DNA of 64,000 bases from an uncultured Draconibacterium sp. (GTDB lineage Bacteria > Bacteroidota > Bacteroidia > Bacteroidales > Prolixibacteraceae). Below the pieces are notes generated by a model. It was given only the letters and a program-made list of their open reading frames with translations, searched no databases and was not told where the DNA came from. Positions 52,283-60,064 of this stretch are shown one piece after another. The translations under genes and the position numbers were made by a program. Each line of letters opens with the position of its first letter. Within the stretch, counting starts at the first letter, position 1. Location of the stretch: contig NZ_OY775906.1 in the NCBI RefSeq assembly GCF_963675065.1, positions 1,280,001 through 1,344,000 on the forward strand, written 5' to 3'.

Positions 52283-52429
52283 TTATTCTTCTTCAAAATC
52301 ATAAACATCTTTGTCTCTTGATTTTGGTTGTCCGCCACCACGAACTTCGCTCATTGCTTCTTCGCTGATTACTTCAAAACCCTTAACTTCGAAAGTATTT
52401 TCTGTTGATTCAAACTGTACTCTATTCAT
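52283..52429 (-). CDS. GG-leader peptide 1 (tandem family)
   Basis: A 48-aa peptide, first of the operon, with leader ending FEVISEEAMSEVR then GGG and tail GQPKSRDKDVYDFEEE. Its start is 45-80 bp downstream of a GGGTTACCTTTT...GAATA element shared with the sigma factor gene at 57583. It diverges from the CHAT protease gene, whose start is 135 bp away. The placement suggests that the peptides are expressed when the ECF sigma factor is free. Whether the peptide is a CHAT substrate, a secreted signal or an inhibitor is not shown by sequence. Confidence 0.87.
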   Translation of the reverse strand: MNRVQFESTENTFEVKGFEVISEEAMSEVRGGGQPKSRDKDVYDFEEE

Positions 52430-52471
52430 CGTATAATAAATTAATTCGTTAAACTTTTAAACACACATTCA

Positions 52472-52505
52472 CTAATATATTCTGATAAGTAGAAAAAGGT
52501 AACCC
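52472..52505 (-). promoter_or_regulatory. Candidate ECF sigma promoter of the peptide operon
   Basis: On the minus strand GGGTTACCTTTT (from 52505) is followed after 11 nt by GAATATATTAG (ending 52472). The same pair at the same spacing lies before the ECF sigma gene (57623 to about 57587), and I noticed no third copy. Predicted -35 GGTTACC and -10 GAATA, with transcription starting about 30-40 bp before peptide 1. Confidence 0.65.
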
Positions 52506-52511
52506 CCCTTT

Positions 52512-52543
52512 TTTGAAAAAAATTGAAAAAAGTTCTATTTTGG
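52512..52543 (+). promoter_or_regulatory. Candidate housekeeping promoter of the CHAT gene
   Basis: TTTG (52512-52515), 20 nt, then TATTTTGG (52536-52543), one base off the Bacteroidota TTTG-N19-21-TAnnTTTG pattern. The start codon at 52565 is about 20 bp on. This suggests constitutive expression of the protease, unlike the peptides. Confidence 0.5.
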
Positions 52544-52564
52544 TAGAATAAATCACAACATCAG

Positions 52565-55456
52565 ATGATAATTTTTAAGAGAATTAGCTTCGTTTTTTAC
52601 CTATTATTCTTACCGCAAATCATACTTTGCCAAGCAGTCAACAAAGACTCCTTAAGACTAACAACCAACAAGTTAGGACAAAAGGGGGCTAAATTAGGCA
52701 ACGAAGGGAAGTACACCGAAGCTTTAGATACTTTTAAATTGTTTCTAAATGAACGAAAAAAAATTTACGGAGAAGAGGATTATTTTTTAACTCAGCCCTA
52801 CATGATGTTAGGTATTACTTATAAAAATCTAGGTGAAAATGATATGGCACTTAGTAGTTATAAGCTTGCTGAAACAAATTTTTTTCTTCGTTCAGACCCC
52901 CCGCAAGGTTTGTTGGGAAGTATTTATTTAAATCTGGGTAATGTATATCGAGCCCAATTGGATTACAATAATGCCTTGAAGTATTACAATCAAGCATTAA
53001 GTGTATACCAAAGTCAAATTCCTGTTGATATTGAAGATATAACTAATGCATACTATGCTATTGCAGAAATTTATTATACCACACTTAATCATCATTTAGT
53101 TATTGACATTGCTAGTGAATGTTACCACTACGCCGACACGTCTATTCAAATATACTTCGATAATATATTAGGAGGAAGCTACTATAATTTGAACAACAAT
53201 AATAAAGCTGATTACTATTATCGACATGCAATTAAACTCTCTCAAAAGTATTATGGCATCAACCTAGATTTAGCGTATGCTTACATGAATTATGCAGATT
53301 TTCTCTCTCGAATCAACCAATATGAAAAAGCTATCGAGAATTTATCTTTAGCATATAAAATATTAGAAGCAGATCAAAGGACTTTTGGAAAAGAACTTTC
53401 CAATTACTACGAATATGAAGGAAACATTTACCGAAATCGGGCTATAAATACTCAGGAAATAAATCGATTCAGAAGTGAAAAAAGACAAAATCTTTTAAAA
53501 GCAATAGATTCCTATAAAAAAGGATTAGCTGCATTGGAAGTAAAACAAACCAATCCTGAAAATTCGGACATAGAAATTCAACAAACACGTTCGCTGATGG
53601 ATTGTCTTGACCTGATAAAAGCAATTGGAGATGTATATCTCGAAATTGCGCTCCTTGATAATGAGAATAAAGGCAATGACTTCAGCGAAAATCTTGACTA
53701 TGCGCTAAACTGTTATAACAATACCAGTAATCTCGTTCAACAGGCGCGTAAAGAAATTTCGAACGATGAAAGCAAAATCCAACTGTCTAATGTGCAATAC
53801 CAAACCATCAGTAAAATTATTGAAACGGCACACCTTGCCTATAATTACTCCGGTAATCAGGAGTTTCTTGATATCGCGTTTAACAATTCGGAACAGCTAA
53901 AAAGCAGTGCACTATTCGATAAAATTGCCAGTGAGTTGGCTCAGGAAAATAGTTTGATCCCTGATAGCCTTTTAGAACTGGAACGAAGATTAAACAATAC
54001 AATTGCCAACTATGCCGAATTACAGTACGAGGAATTAAGCTACGATGACCCTGATAGTTCGTTATTGGAAGAATATAACGATGAGATTTTTAATGCATCG
54101 CGGCAAAGAGATGAGCTGAATCGTTATATGGAAGAAAGTTACCCCGACTACTATCAGTTAAAATATTCTAATTCTACCCTAAGCTTATATGACATACAAA
54201 ACAGGCTTGAAAGAAAGGAAGCAATTATTGAGTATTTTTTAGCCGAACCGACAACAGAGAAGATTGAAAACAGCAGTAATACTGACACACTAACTTCGCT
54301 GTATACGTTTTTTATTACCAGCGACAATATTGAATTTCAAAAAAAGACACTTAGTAATGCTGAAATGGAAGCTTTAGAAGAAACCTTTCGGTTTATGGCT
54401 TCAACCGATTACATGTTTACACACAACGAAGATGCAAAACGATACTGTGTTTCATCACACCAGCTTTACAACCTTTTGATTGCTCCTTTCGAGAAAGACC
54501 TGAACGAAAAACACCTGACAATAATACCCGATGGCAAGCTTAATTATATCTCATTCGACGGATTATTAAAAACTCTGCCCGACACAACTGAGGCCATAAG
54601 GTTTAACAAATTGAATTACCTGGTAAAGGATGTAAATATTAATTACGCAAATTCTGTAAACATTTTTCTGAAGAACAAAGCTTCAAAACCCAAACTACGA
54701 AACCATACCCTGGCATTTGCTCCAGAATACCATTCTGAGGAATTTGAAATGACAGGCGCAAGCTATAAACTTGCACCATTACCGGGCGTACAAAAAGAAG
54801 TTGACGAAATTGCAAAATCAGTTAACACCACAATCTTCAGAAGTAAAGAAGCAACTGAGCAAAATTTCAGAGAAGAAAGTGGGAATTTTGATATTCTTCA
54901 CCTGGCAATGCACGCCTACATAAACGACTCAATGCCAGCCTACTCACGCCTGGCTTTTAGTCAAACCATTGACTCTTCTGCATTAGATAATGACGGATGG
55001 TTAAATACAGCAGATATTTATAATCTCGATTTAAACGCCAACATGACGGTACTAAGTGCATGTAACACCGGTATTGGGAAACTTCAAAAAGGAGAAGGAC
55101 TGATGAGTTTGGCCAGAGGATTCTTATATGCCGGATGTCCATCGGTTGTAATGTCGCTTTGGGAAGTTGAAGATGCGGCCGGCACAAAAATTATGACCAC
55201 TTTTTATAAATACTTAAAAGCTGGAAAAACAAAAGATGAAGCACTTCGGCTGGCAAAACTAAAATACCTTGAAGAATCAAACTCAAGACTTGCTCACCCA
55301 CATTATTGGATGAGTTTTAAATGTATTGGTGATAACTCTCCGGTTTATACCAGTTACGATCTTTACTTTTTTGCAATTCTTATTCTTCTGATTATAGCTT
55401 TTTCTATTGATCAGGGAATTCGCATAAAAAAAGCCCGTCGTAACCGACAGGCTTAA
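52565..55456 (+). CDS. Periplasmic TPR-CHAT protease with C-terminal membrane anchor
   Basis: A 963-aa protein. A signal peptide (residues 1-23, ending ILCQA) is followed by TPR repeats over about 30-330 (YMMLGITYKNLGENDMALSS, IYLNLGNVYRAQLDYNNALK and others), a helical linker, and a CHAT domain over about 540-915. The catalytic dyad is His783 in HLAMHAY and Cys833 in SACNTG; the later GEGLMSLARGFLYAGCPSVV and SLWEV segments are family hallmarks. A single membrane helix (about 935-950) and a basic tail put the TPR and CHAT parts in the periplasm. CHAT proteases are caspase/separase relatives, and TPR-CHAT fusions cut partner proteins when triggered. Neighbours are GG-peptides (divergent) and an ECF sigma/anti-sigma pair (convergent). 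Confidence 0.9.
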   Translation: MIIFKRISFVFYLLFLPQIILCQAVNKDSLRLTTNKLGQKGAKLGNEGKYTEALDTFKLFLNERKKIYGEEDYFLTQPYMMLGITYKNLGENDMALSSYKLAETNFFLRSDPPQGLLGSIYLNLGNVYRAQLDYNNALKYYNQALSVYQSQIPVDIEDITNAYYAIAEIYYTTLNHHLVIDIASECYHYADTSIQIYFDNILGGSYYNLNNNNKADYYYRHAIKLSQKYYGINLDLAYAYMNYADFLSRINQYEKAIENLSLAYKILEADQRTFGKELSNYYEYEGNIYRNRAINTQEINRFRSEKRQNLLKAIDSYKKGLAALEVKQTNPENSDIEIQQTRSLMDCLDLIKAIGDVYLEIALLDNENKGNDFSENLDYALNCYNNTSNLVQQARKEISNDESKIQLSNVQYQTISKIIETAHLAYNYSGNQEFLDIAFNNSEQLKSSALFDKIASELAQENSLIPDSLLELERRLNNTIANYAELQYEELSYDDPDSSLLEEYNDEIFNASRQRDELNRYMEESYPDYYQLKYSNSTLSLYDIQNRLERKEAIIEYFLAEPTTEKIENSSNTDTLTSLYTFFITSDNIEFQKKTLSNAEMEALEETFRFMASTDYMFTHNEDAKRYCVSSHQLYNLLIAPFEKDLNEKHLTIIPDGKLNYISFDGLLKTLPDTTEAIRFNKLNYLVKDVNINYANSVNIFLKNKASKPKLRNHTLAFAPEYHSEEFEMTGASYKLAPLPGVQKEVDEIAKSVNTTIFRSKEATEQNFREESGNFDILHLAMHAYINDSMPAYSRLAFSQTIDSSALDNDGWLNTADIYNLDLNANMTVLSACNTGIGKLQKGEGLMSLARGFLYAGCPSVVMSLWEVEDAAGTKIMTTFYKYLKAGKTKDEALRLAKLKYLEESNSRLAHPHYWMSFKCIGDNSPVYTSYDLYFFAILILLIIAFSIDQGIRIKKARRNRQA
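55426..55454 (-). terminator. Terminator of the sigma operon, inside the CHAT gene end
   Basis: AAGCC-c-GTCG / CGAC-a-GGCTT hairpin (55431-55454) with a + strand A-run at 55426-55432 that gives TTTTTTT on the minus strand. It terminates the convergent sigma/anti-sigma operon but is made from the last codons (R-R-N-R-Q-A) of the CHAT gene. Confidence 0.8.
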
Positions 55457-55503
55457 TTGAATGTGTATATGTTTTCGAATTAATCTATTTGTCGATTCTT
55501 CGA

Positions 55504-57012
55504 TTATTTAAAAGAGTACCTGAGCTTTCTTAAAATTGCCTTGGCATCTTTTTCGTAATGACCTTTACGATCAATAACTGCAAGCAATTCTTTCTTAGCT
55601 TCTGCATTTTTATTCATTTTCAGATAACAAAGTGCTTTATACCACTCCGCTTCCTCGATAAACATGTTATTTCCGTGATCAATAACTTTAGTATACTCGG
55701 TAACCGCTTTCGGATATTTATTCAAATTCTGATAACTCAAACCTTTATAAAACTGCGGAACAAATTGCTCATCAGATTTAACAGTTACATTATTCAACAG
55801 ATCAATAGTTTTTTGGAACTCATTCTGCTGAAAATACAATTGAGCTTGTTGTATTACACTCACATCGCTGTCAACCGAACGTTCAGATGCCCAGGTTGTC
55901 GATTCAAAGTACTTATCGTACGAATTGTCAAGCGTATTGGTATTCATTCGCATTACGCCGAGTAAACCAACCAGTACCAAAATAACGGCTACGCTGCTGC
56001 GCCAGAATTTGGTAGAACCGATTTCGATACGAGGCATTATGATAGATTTCACCTCTTTCTTCTCGGACTCGTCTCTTGCGTCTTTCAGTTTCTGGCGTAA
56101 GCCCATTATATCCATTTCCGAAACGGCAGAGTTTATATTCTCGCGAAGTGCCACTTCCGCCATCAGATCGGTATTTTCTTTCAATTCAGCACTGAATTCT
56201 TCTAACAAACTTTCCTCCAGTACTCCATCAATAAAGTCTTCAATGGCTTGCTCACTTACATTCCACGATGTTTCAGACTCCATGATATTGCTTAACTCAC
56301 TTCTAAGATCCATTACATCGTTTTCTGCAACTGCGAATTCAAGCTCTTTATGCAGATTAACTTCAGATTGTAACAGTTCATTTTGGTTCAGTTCACCTTC
56401 AAATTCGGCCAAAATATCATCGCCCATTTCTCCTTCAAGATATGCGTCGATATTTTCAACTGAATATTGAGGTTCAACCGATTTTGCAACCTGCTGCAAT
56501 GTTTCGCGCAAGTTCAAAATGTCAGTTTCCAAAACAGCCTCTTCAAGGCCTTCCAGACCTTCCATATCAAACCCATTCAAGTCATCTTCCATAGTGACTT
56601 GCTCGGAACCGTTTTGCTCTTTGTAATAATGGTGTACGTTTTCGTTGCTTGTTCGCTCATGCTGATATACATGAACTTTTGGGAGCGATTCGAAACTTTC
56701 AATAAGCTCTTCGGGTGTTAACTCTGATGTGGCTTCTTCAAATTCGCTGAAGTCGTCTAACAGCTCGAATGAGCCATTTAACTTGTCATTTTTGGTACTG
56801 TTTGATTGAATTTCTTCGAGTTTCCCTTTAAGATCAAGAACATCCATCTCCAAAACGGCTGACTGAATATTCTTTTGAAGTTCAACTTCTTCTCTTAATT
56901 CCTGGTTTAATTCTAACTCTTTTTCAAATTCTTCTCTCTCAGGGTTGTTTAATAAATCTAAACAGTAATCTTCAATGCGTCCAAATAATTCTGCTTTAGG
57001 TGTCATCTTCAA
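55504..57012 (-). CDS. Large anti-sigma-like protein: repeated cytoplasmic modules, one TM, periplasmic TPR
   Basis: A 502-aa protein. Before the single membrane helix (about 338-356) are repeats of an anti-sigma-like module: the pattern AVxExDxxxLRxxL occurs at about 52-64, 159-172, 227-240 and 296-309, and fuller units (helix, FxxEL, then this motif) at 8-66, 183-243 and 252-311. They lack the His/Cys of zinc-binding anti-sigma domains. Basic residues before the helix put this part in the cytoplasm. The last 130 residues are TPR-like (AQLYFQQNEFQKTIDLLNNV, FYKGLSYQNLNKYPKAVTEY) and periplasmic. The gene overlaps the sigma gene by 17 bp. I infer that it sequesters the sigma factor until a periplasmic event, perhaps at the CHAT protein, releases it. 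Confidence 0.75.
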   Translation of the reverse strand: MKMTPKAELFGRIEDYCLDLLNNPEREEFEKELELNQELREEVELQKNIQSAVLEMDVLDLKGKLEEIQSNSTKNDKLNGSFELLDDFSEFEEATSELTPEELIESFESLPKVHVYQHERTSNENVHHYYKEQNGSEQVTMEDDLNGFDMEGLEGLEEAVLETDILNLRETLQQVAKSVEPQYSVENIDAYLEGEMGDDILAEFEGELNQNELLQSEVNLHKELEFAVAENDVMDLRSELSNIMESETSWNVSEQAIEDFIDGVLEESLLEEFSAELKENTDLMAEVALRENINSAVSEMDIMGLRQKLKDARDESEKKEVKSIIMPRIEIGSTKFWRSSVAVILVLVGLLGVMRMNTNTLDNSYDKYFESTTWASERSVDSDVSVIQQAQLYFQQNEFQKTIDLLNNVTVKSDEQFVPQFYKGLSYQNLNKYPKAVTEYTKVIDHGNNMFIEEAEWYKALCYLKMNKNAEAKKELLAVIDRKGHYEKDAKAILRKLRYSFK

Positions 57013-57583
57013 GTATCTTTTTAAATTCTGTATCTTGCTTTATGCGCTTTATCAACAGTTCTTTACATTTATACTTTCTTGTTTTAGCGTATTTTTCAGA
57101 TTTATAGCCCATTATTTTTGCAATTTCTCTTAATGGGACCTTTTCAAAAAACATCTGCAATAGCTTCTGACAATCTGTACTCAAGGTTTTGAAATGCTTT
57201 TGATACAAACCGTATTTCTGGTTTTTATCGACCAATTCTACCAGGTTGTCGTCGTAAACGTCTTCCTGAAACGGTAATGAATCGTTCAGCTTTTCTTTCT
57301 CAATCCGTCGTTTCTCTAATTGCTTTAACCACAAAAATCGACATACTGAGAATAAATAACCTTGAAAAGAACTCTTTTCGAAAATTAAATCGTTTTCCTT
57401 TAATTTTCTGTAAATTACGATAATAGCTTCCTGGAAAAGATCACTGGCATCGTCCTCACTTCCTTGGTTTTTCTTAATGAAATAATTTACTTTATAGTAG
57501 TACTGTTTGTATATGTACTGCAAAATTAAATTATCGTGCCTTAAGATTCCTTTCAGGATTTGCGCATCCGTATAATTTATCAT
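56996..57583 (-). CDS. ECF sigma factor
   Basis: A 195-aa RNA polymerase sigma-70 family protein of ECF type. Region 2 covers about residues 20-95 (YIYKQYYYKVNYFIKKNQ, DASDLFQEAIIVIYRKL, FSVCRFLWLKQL). Region 4 covers about 130-180 (LSTDCQKLLQMFFEKVPLREIAKIMGYKSEKYAKTRKYKCKELL, containing the HTH). Regions 1 and 3 are absent. It heads the operon with the anti-sigma-like gene. A GGGTTACCTTTT...GAATA element lies directly upstream and is shared with the peptide operon, which predicts autoregulation plus control of the peptides. Confidence 0.88.
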   Translation of the reverse strand: MINYTDAQILKGILRHDNLILQYIYKQYYYKVNYFIKKNQGSEDDASDLFQEAIIVIYRKLKENDLIFEKSSFQGYLFSVCRFLWLKQLEKRRIEKEKLNDSLPFQEDVYDDNLVELVDKNQKYGLYQKHFKTLSTDCQKLLQMFFEKVPLREIAKIMGYKSEKYAKTRKYKCKELLIKRIKQDTEFKKILEDDT

Positions 57584-57586
57584 CTT

Positions 57587-57623
57587 CTAATATATTATTC
57601 GATTATTGGGTAAAAGGTAACCC
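57587..57623 (-). promoter_or_regulatory. Candidate autoregulated ECF promoter of the sigma gene
   Basis: GGGTTACCTTTT (57623 down to 57612), 11 nt, then GAATAATATATTAG ending at 57587, only a few bases before the ATG at 57583. It matches the element before the peptide operon in both boxes and spacing. Transcription would start at or near the start codon, giving a very short or absent leader, which is unusual. Confidence 0.62.
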
Positions 57624-57783
57624 TCTATTTAAAATTATTCTATCCACAACTTAATAACCAGCCTTGTTTTAAACATGCAATTTCGCTTATTAACAAGCCG
57701 TTACAAGATCTGATAAAGATAAAAATTAAATTAAAAAAAGAAGAAAACTTTTCGATTTATTGTTTGGGAGGGGGTATAAAACA

Positions 57784-57813
57784 AAAAGGACGGGTTCAAC
57801 AACCCATCCTTTT
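57784..57813 (-). terminator. Terminator-like hairpin downstream of the TonB-like gene
   Basis: AAAAGGA-c-GGGTT / AACCC-a-TCCTTTT with a 4-base loop. It lies about 135 bp after the TonB-like stop on the minus strand, with T-rich sequence on the exit side. Confidence 0.7.
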
Positions 57814-57946
57814 CTCATTAAACTAACTAACCTAACTAAACCTAAACTTATGAAAATAAACGTACCACAAAGATAAAGGCATATTGTAAATCCGACAAGT
57901 AAAAGATGTTAAATGGTGTTAAACCCGGCCACAATTAACATTTTTT

Positions 57947-58684
57947 TTACTGTGCTACAAAGGTATATTGAATTGTCCCTTTTTGCCTGTACGGAGCTGA
58001 GTTATCGCTGTTAAATATAGTTCGGATTGCTGCTTCTTTTGCATAGGCAAACAGCTGCTTATCCCGGATAGACCGATCTTCGCGAGGTTCGGCATTAACA
58101 ACCTGACCCTGGCGGTTTACAACAATATCGACAATTACTGTTCCTCCGCCCTGACTTAGATAAACAGGAACGGGCAAACTCAAGTGATAACGATTTTCCA
58201 GGTAGTAAACAATATTACTTTCACCGGCATAAATTACATTCTTTATCGAATCGCGATCCATGCCTTTTGTAGTTTCAACCGGCATTTTTATGTCACTCAA
58301 ATCAACTGTTTCTTTAGCAAGATTATTATTGACATTCGAAACGAGCTGTTTGGCGGCCTCCACCTCTTTTAAATAGTCATCGTCGAAAAACTCGTCGGTT
58401 GAGGTAGTTGTATTTTCTGTTGCAGATCGATTTGAAGCAATGTTTGTTCGGGTATTGGTATTTTGTTCGCTATTTGGCTGATCCGTATTTTCTTCTTGTG
58501 TTTCGGGCTCCGCAATCTCAGGTTCGAGCATTTCTTCCGGGAATTCAATTAGAATAGCTTCTTCTTTTACGTTACCTTTTATATCTACATCGGCCAATAA
58601 AAATGCAGAAAACAAAAGAATATGAAATACCAGCGTACCGATTACTCCATAAATATTTCTTCTGTATAACTCTCCAATCTTCAT
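57947..58684 (-). CDS. TonB-like energy transducer or membrane-anchored TonB-box protein
   Basis: A 245-aa protein from ATG 58684 (a TTG three codons upstream is in frame). One N-terminal membrane helix (about residues 14-33) is followed by an acidic and Glu/Pro/Asn-rich linker (about 45-100) and a C-terminal domain of about 90 residues resembling TonB (LPVPVYLSQGGGTVIVDIVVNRQGQVVNAE, AAIRTIFN, GTIQYTFVAQ). TonB transmits proton-motive energy to outer-membrane receptors. The linker is less proline-rich than classical TonB, so a related periplasm-spanning role is possible. No ExbBD genes are nearby. Confidence 0.8.
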   Translation of the reverse strand: MKIGELYRRNIYGVIGTLVFHILLFSAFLLADVDIKGNVKEEAILIEFPEEMLEPEIAEPETQEENTDQPNSEQNTNTRTNIASNRSATENTTTSTDEFFDDDYLKEVEAAKQLVSNVNNNLAKETVDLSDIKMPVETTKGMDRDSIKNVIYAGESNIVYYLENRYHLSLPVPVYLSQGGGTVIVDIVVNRQGQVVNAEPREDRSIRDKQLFAYAKEAAIRTIFNSDNSAPYRQKGTIQYTFVAQ

Positions 58685-58780
58685 TTGCAGCAAAAATATA
58701 AAATTAGCTGCGATAAAAGCCGGAATTCAAAGAGAATACTAACTTTTTTATGTTGAACATGATCCGGAATAAACACAAAA

Positions 58781-58812
58781 AAAAGAGTTCCCCAACCATG
58801 GAGAACTCTTTT
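58781..58812 (-). terminator. Terminator after the sugar isomerase-like gene
   Basis: AAAAGAGTTC / GAACTCTTTT stem with a 12-base loop, 18 bp after the stop at 58830, with an A-run on the + strand. Confidence 0.85.
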
Positions 58813-58829
58813 CTATATCCTGTTTAAAT

Positions 58830-59666
58830 CTATCTTGTTGCAACAATCATTGCCCTGAAATAGCCTATTGATTCAGCAATTCCCATAAACGGATCATCCA
58901 TATTTCGCTCATGCTCCAAACTTACAGCTCCGGTATAATTCACTTCGCGAAGCATATTTACAAAAGCCGGAAAATCAATTATGCCTCTCCCAACTTCTAC
59001 GGAATAACCTTGTTTGGTTCGACCGGTAACATCTTTTAAATGAATATCAAAAACTCTGGTATGGTATTTTTTCAAATCGGCCACCGGATTTTTTCCATTT
59101 CTGGTATCGTGACCAATATCGAGACACATACCAATGCGTGGATCCAAATCTTTTGTATGTTCCCACACATCTTCAGCATCTGGATACACATCGATATCAG
59201 GGCCATGCAAATGAATGGCAAAATATAAGCCGGTTTCCTTTACTTTCTTATTTACGTATGGAAGCAGTTCATAATCGGGCACACCAACAATCGTCTTAAC
59301 TCCTACCCGTATCGCATAATCGAAATACTTATCGATATCCTCTTTACTTTTCATATAAAGTGGTCCAACCGCATAACCGGTAACACCATACTCTGCACAT
59401 TTTTTATGAAATGCCTCAATTTCTTTCGAGGTGCTATTAACAGGTAAATGAAAATCCTTTATACAAAGGTAATGCACATCGCACCGTTTCATGGTTTCCA
59501 ATGTTGTTTGCAAATCGAAATGCACAAAAGTATAACCGGCCATCCCAAGCTTAAACGATTCATTGGTTTCCGGTGCCGGCTGAGGTTCAGGGCGTTTTAC
59601 CTCCTGTGCAGTTAGCGAAAAGGTAAATAGCAATAATAGCAGAAAAGATAGGGCTGATTTGTTCAT
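58830..59666 (-). CDS. Secreted sugar phosphate isomerase/epimerase-like TIM-barrel protein
   Basis: A 278-aa protein from ATG 59666, which gives a clean signal peptide (NKSALSFLLLLLFTFSLTAQ); a longer frame to 59723 is not signal-like. It is an AP-endonuclease-2-like TIM barrel with metal-site stretches: FAIHLHGPDIDV, GMCLDIGHDTRNG, FDIHLKDVTG and GAVSLEHERN. Members isomerise or epimerise sugars; secreted versions occur in Bacteroidota beside Gfo/Idh/MocA enzymes. Monocistronic. Substrate unknown. Confidence 0.85.
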   Translation of the reverse strand: MNKSALSFLLLLLFTFSLTAQEVKRPEPQPAPETNESFKLGMAGYTFVHFDLQTTLETMKRCDVHYLCIKDFHLPVNSTSKEIEAFHKKCAEYGVTGYAVGPLYMKSKEDIDKYFDYAIRVGVKTIVGVPDYELLPYVNKKVKETGLYFAIHLHGPDIDVYPDAEDVWEHTKDLDPRIGMCLDIGHDTRNGKNPVADLKKYHTRVFDIHLKDVTGRTKQGYSVEVGRGIIDFPAFVNMLREVNYTGAVSLEHERNMDDPFMGIAESIGYFRAMIVATR

Positions 59667-59845
59667 CGTATTAAATTTAGTTGTTTCAGAAAAACAAATG
59701 TAACAATTAAACTTATACGGCATAGGTCTTAATAGCGATGCGTGTTTGAGAAAATACCAAGTGTATAATCCGCGTAATTTTAGACTCCCGCTGAATGATT
59801 AATCAATGAATATTGATTTTATTTAAAGCGTTTGGAAAAGAGCAA

Positions 59846-60046
59846 TTAAATAGTTTGCCAGCGGGTTGTTATATTATAATTCTGAGCATATTCTTCGCGC
59901 TCCTTTTCTTCAACTGTCATTTTGCTTTCATCTTGCAGATTTTGCAGCTCAACACAAGCATGATTAATGTCATTTTTTACGCTTTTAAAGAATTTTTTCT
60001 TTATTTGATCGACCGCACATCTACAGAACAAATTAATCTTTTTCAT
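59846..60046 (-). CDS. Small hypothetical protein downstream of rex
   Basis: A possible 66-aa protein (MKKINLFCRCAVDQIKKKFF ... CVELQNLQDESKMTVEEKE). It is 18 bp after the rex stop, in the same direction, with a purine-rich stretch (AAAAAAAGCGAAAAA) before the ATG. The mixed basic-then-acidic composition is plausible for a real protein, and three cysteines are present. I recognise no family. It could be a chance frame. Confidence 0.35.
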   Translation of the reverse strand: MKKINLFCRCAVDQIKKKFFKSVKNDINHACVELQNLQDESKMTVEEKEREEYAQNYNITTRWQTI

Positions 60047-60064
60047 TTTTTCGCTTTTTTTGAG

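Larger units (their letters stand above)
57584..57946. other. Intergenic region, 363 bp
   Basis: Contains the sigma promoter at its left and the TonB-like gene terminator at 57784-57813. Between 57820 and 57946 there is a CTAACTAAACC-rich stretch and an eight-codon frame starting at 57850, which I do not regard as a gene. Nothing else seen. Confidence 0.5.

Noticed and set aside
51951..52429. Separase-type E-x-x-R cleavage site in the GG peptides
   Set aside because: The residues before Arg are N-E-V or S-E-V, so Glu is at P3, not P4; only a generic Arg preference can be suggested.
52565..55456. Type III-E CRISPR-associated TPR-CHAT protease (craspase component)
   Set aside because: No cas gene or CRISPR array in the window; a signal peptide and C-terminal membrane anchor place this protein in the periplasm.
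57850..57876. Eight-codon frame (MKINVPQR) after a CTAACTAAACC stretch
   Set aside because: Too short and without a family; probably chance or a remnant.
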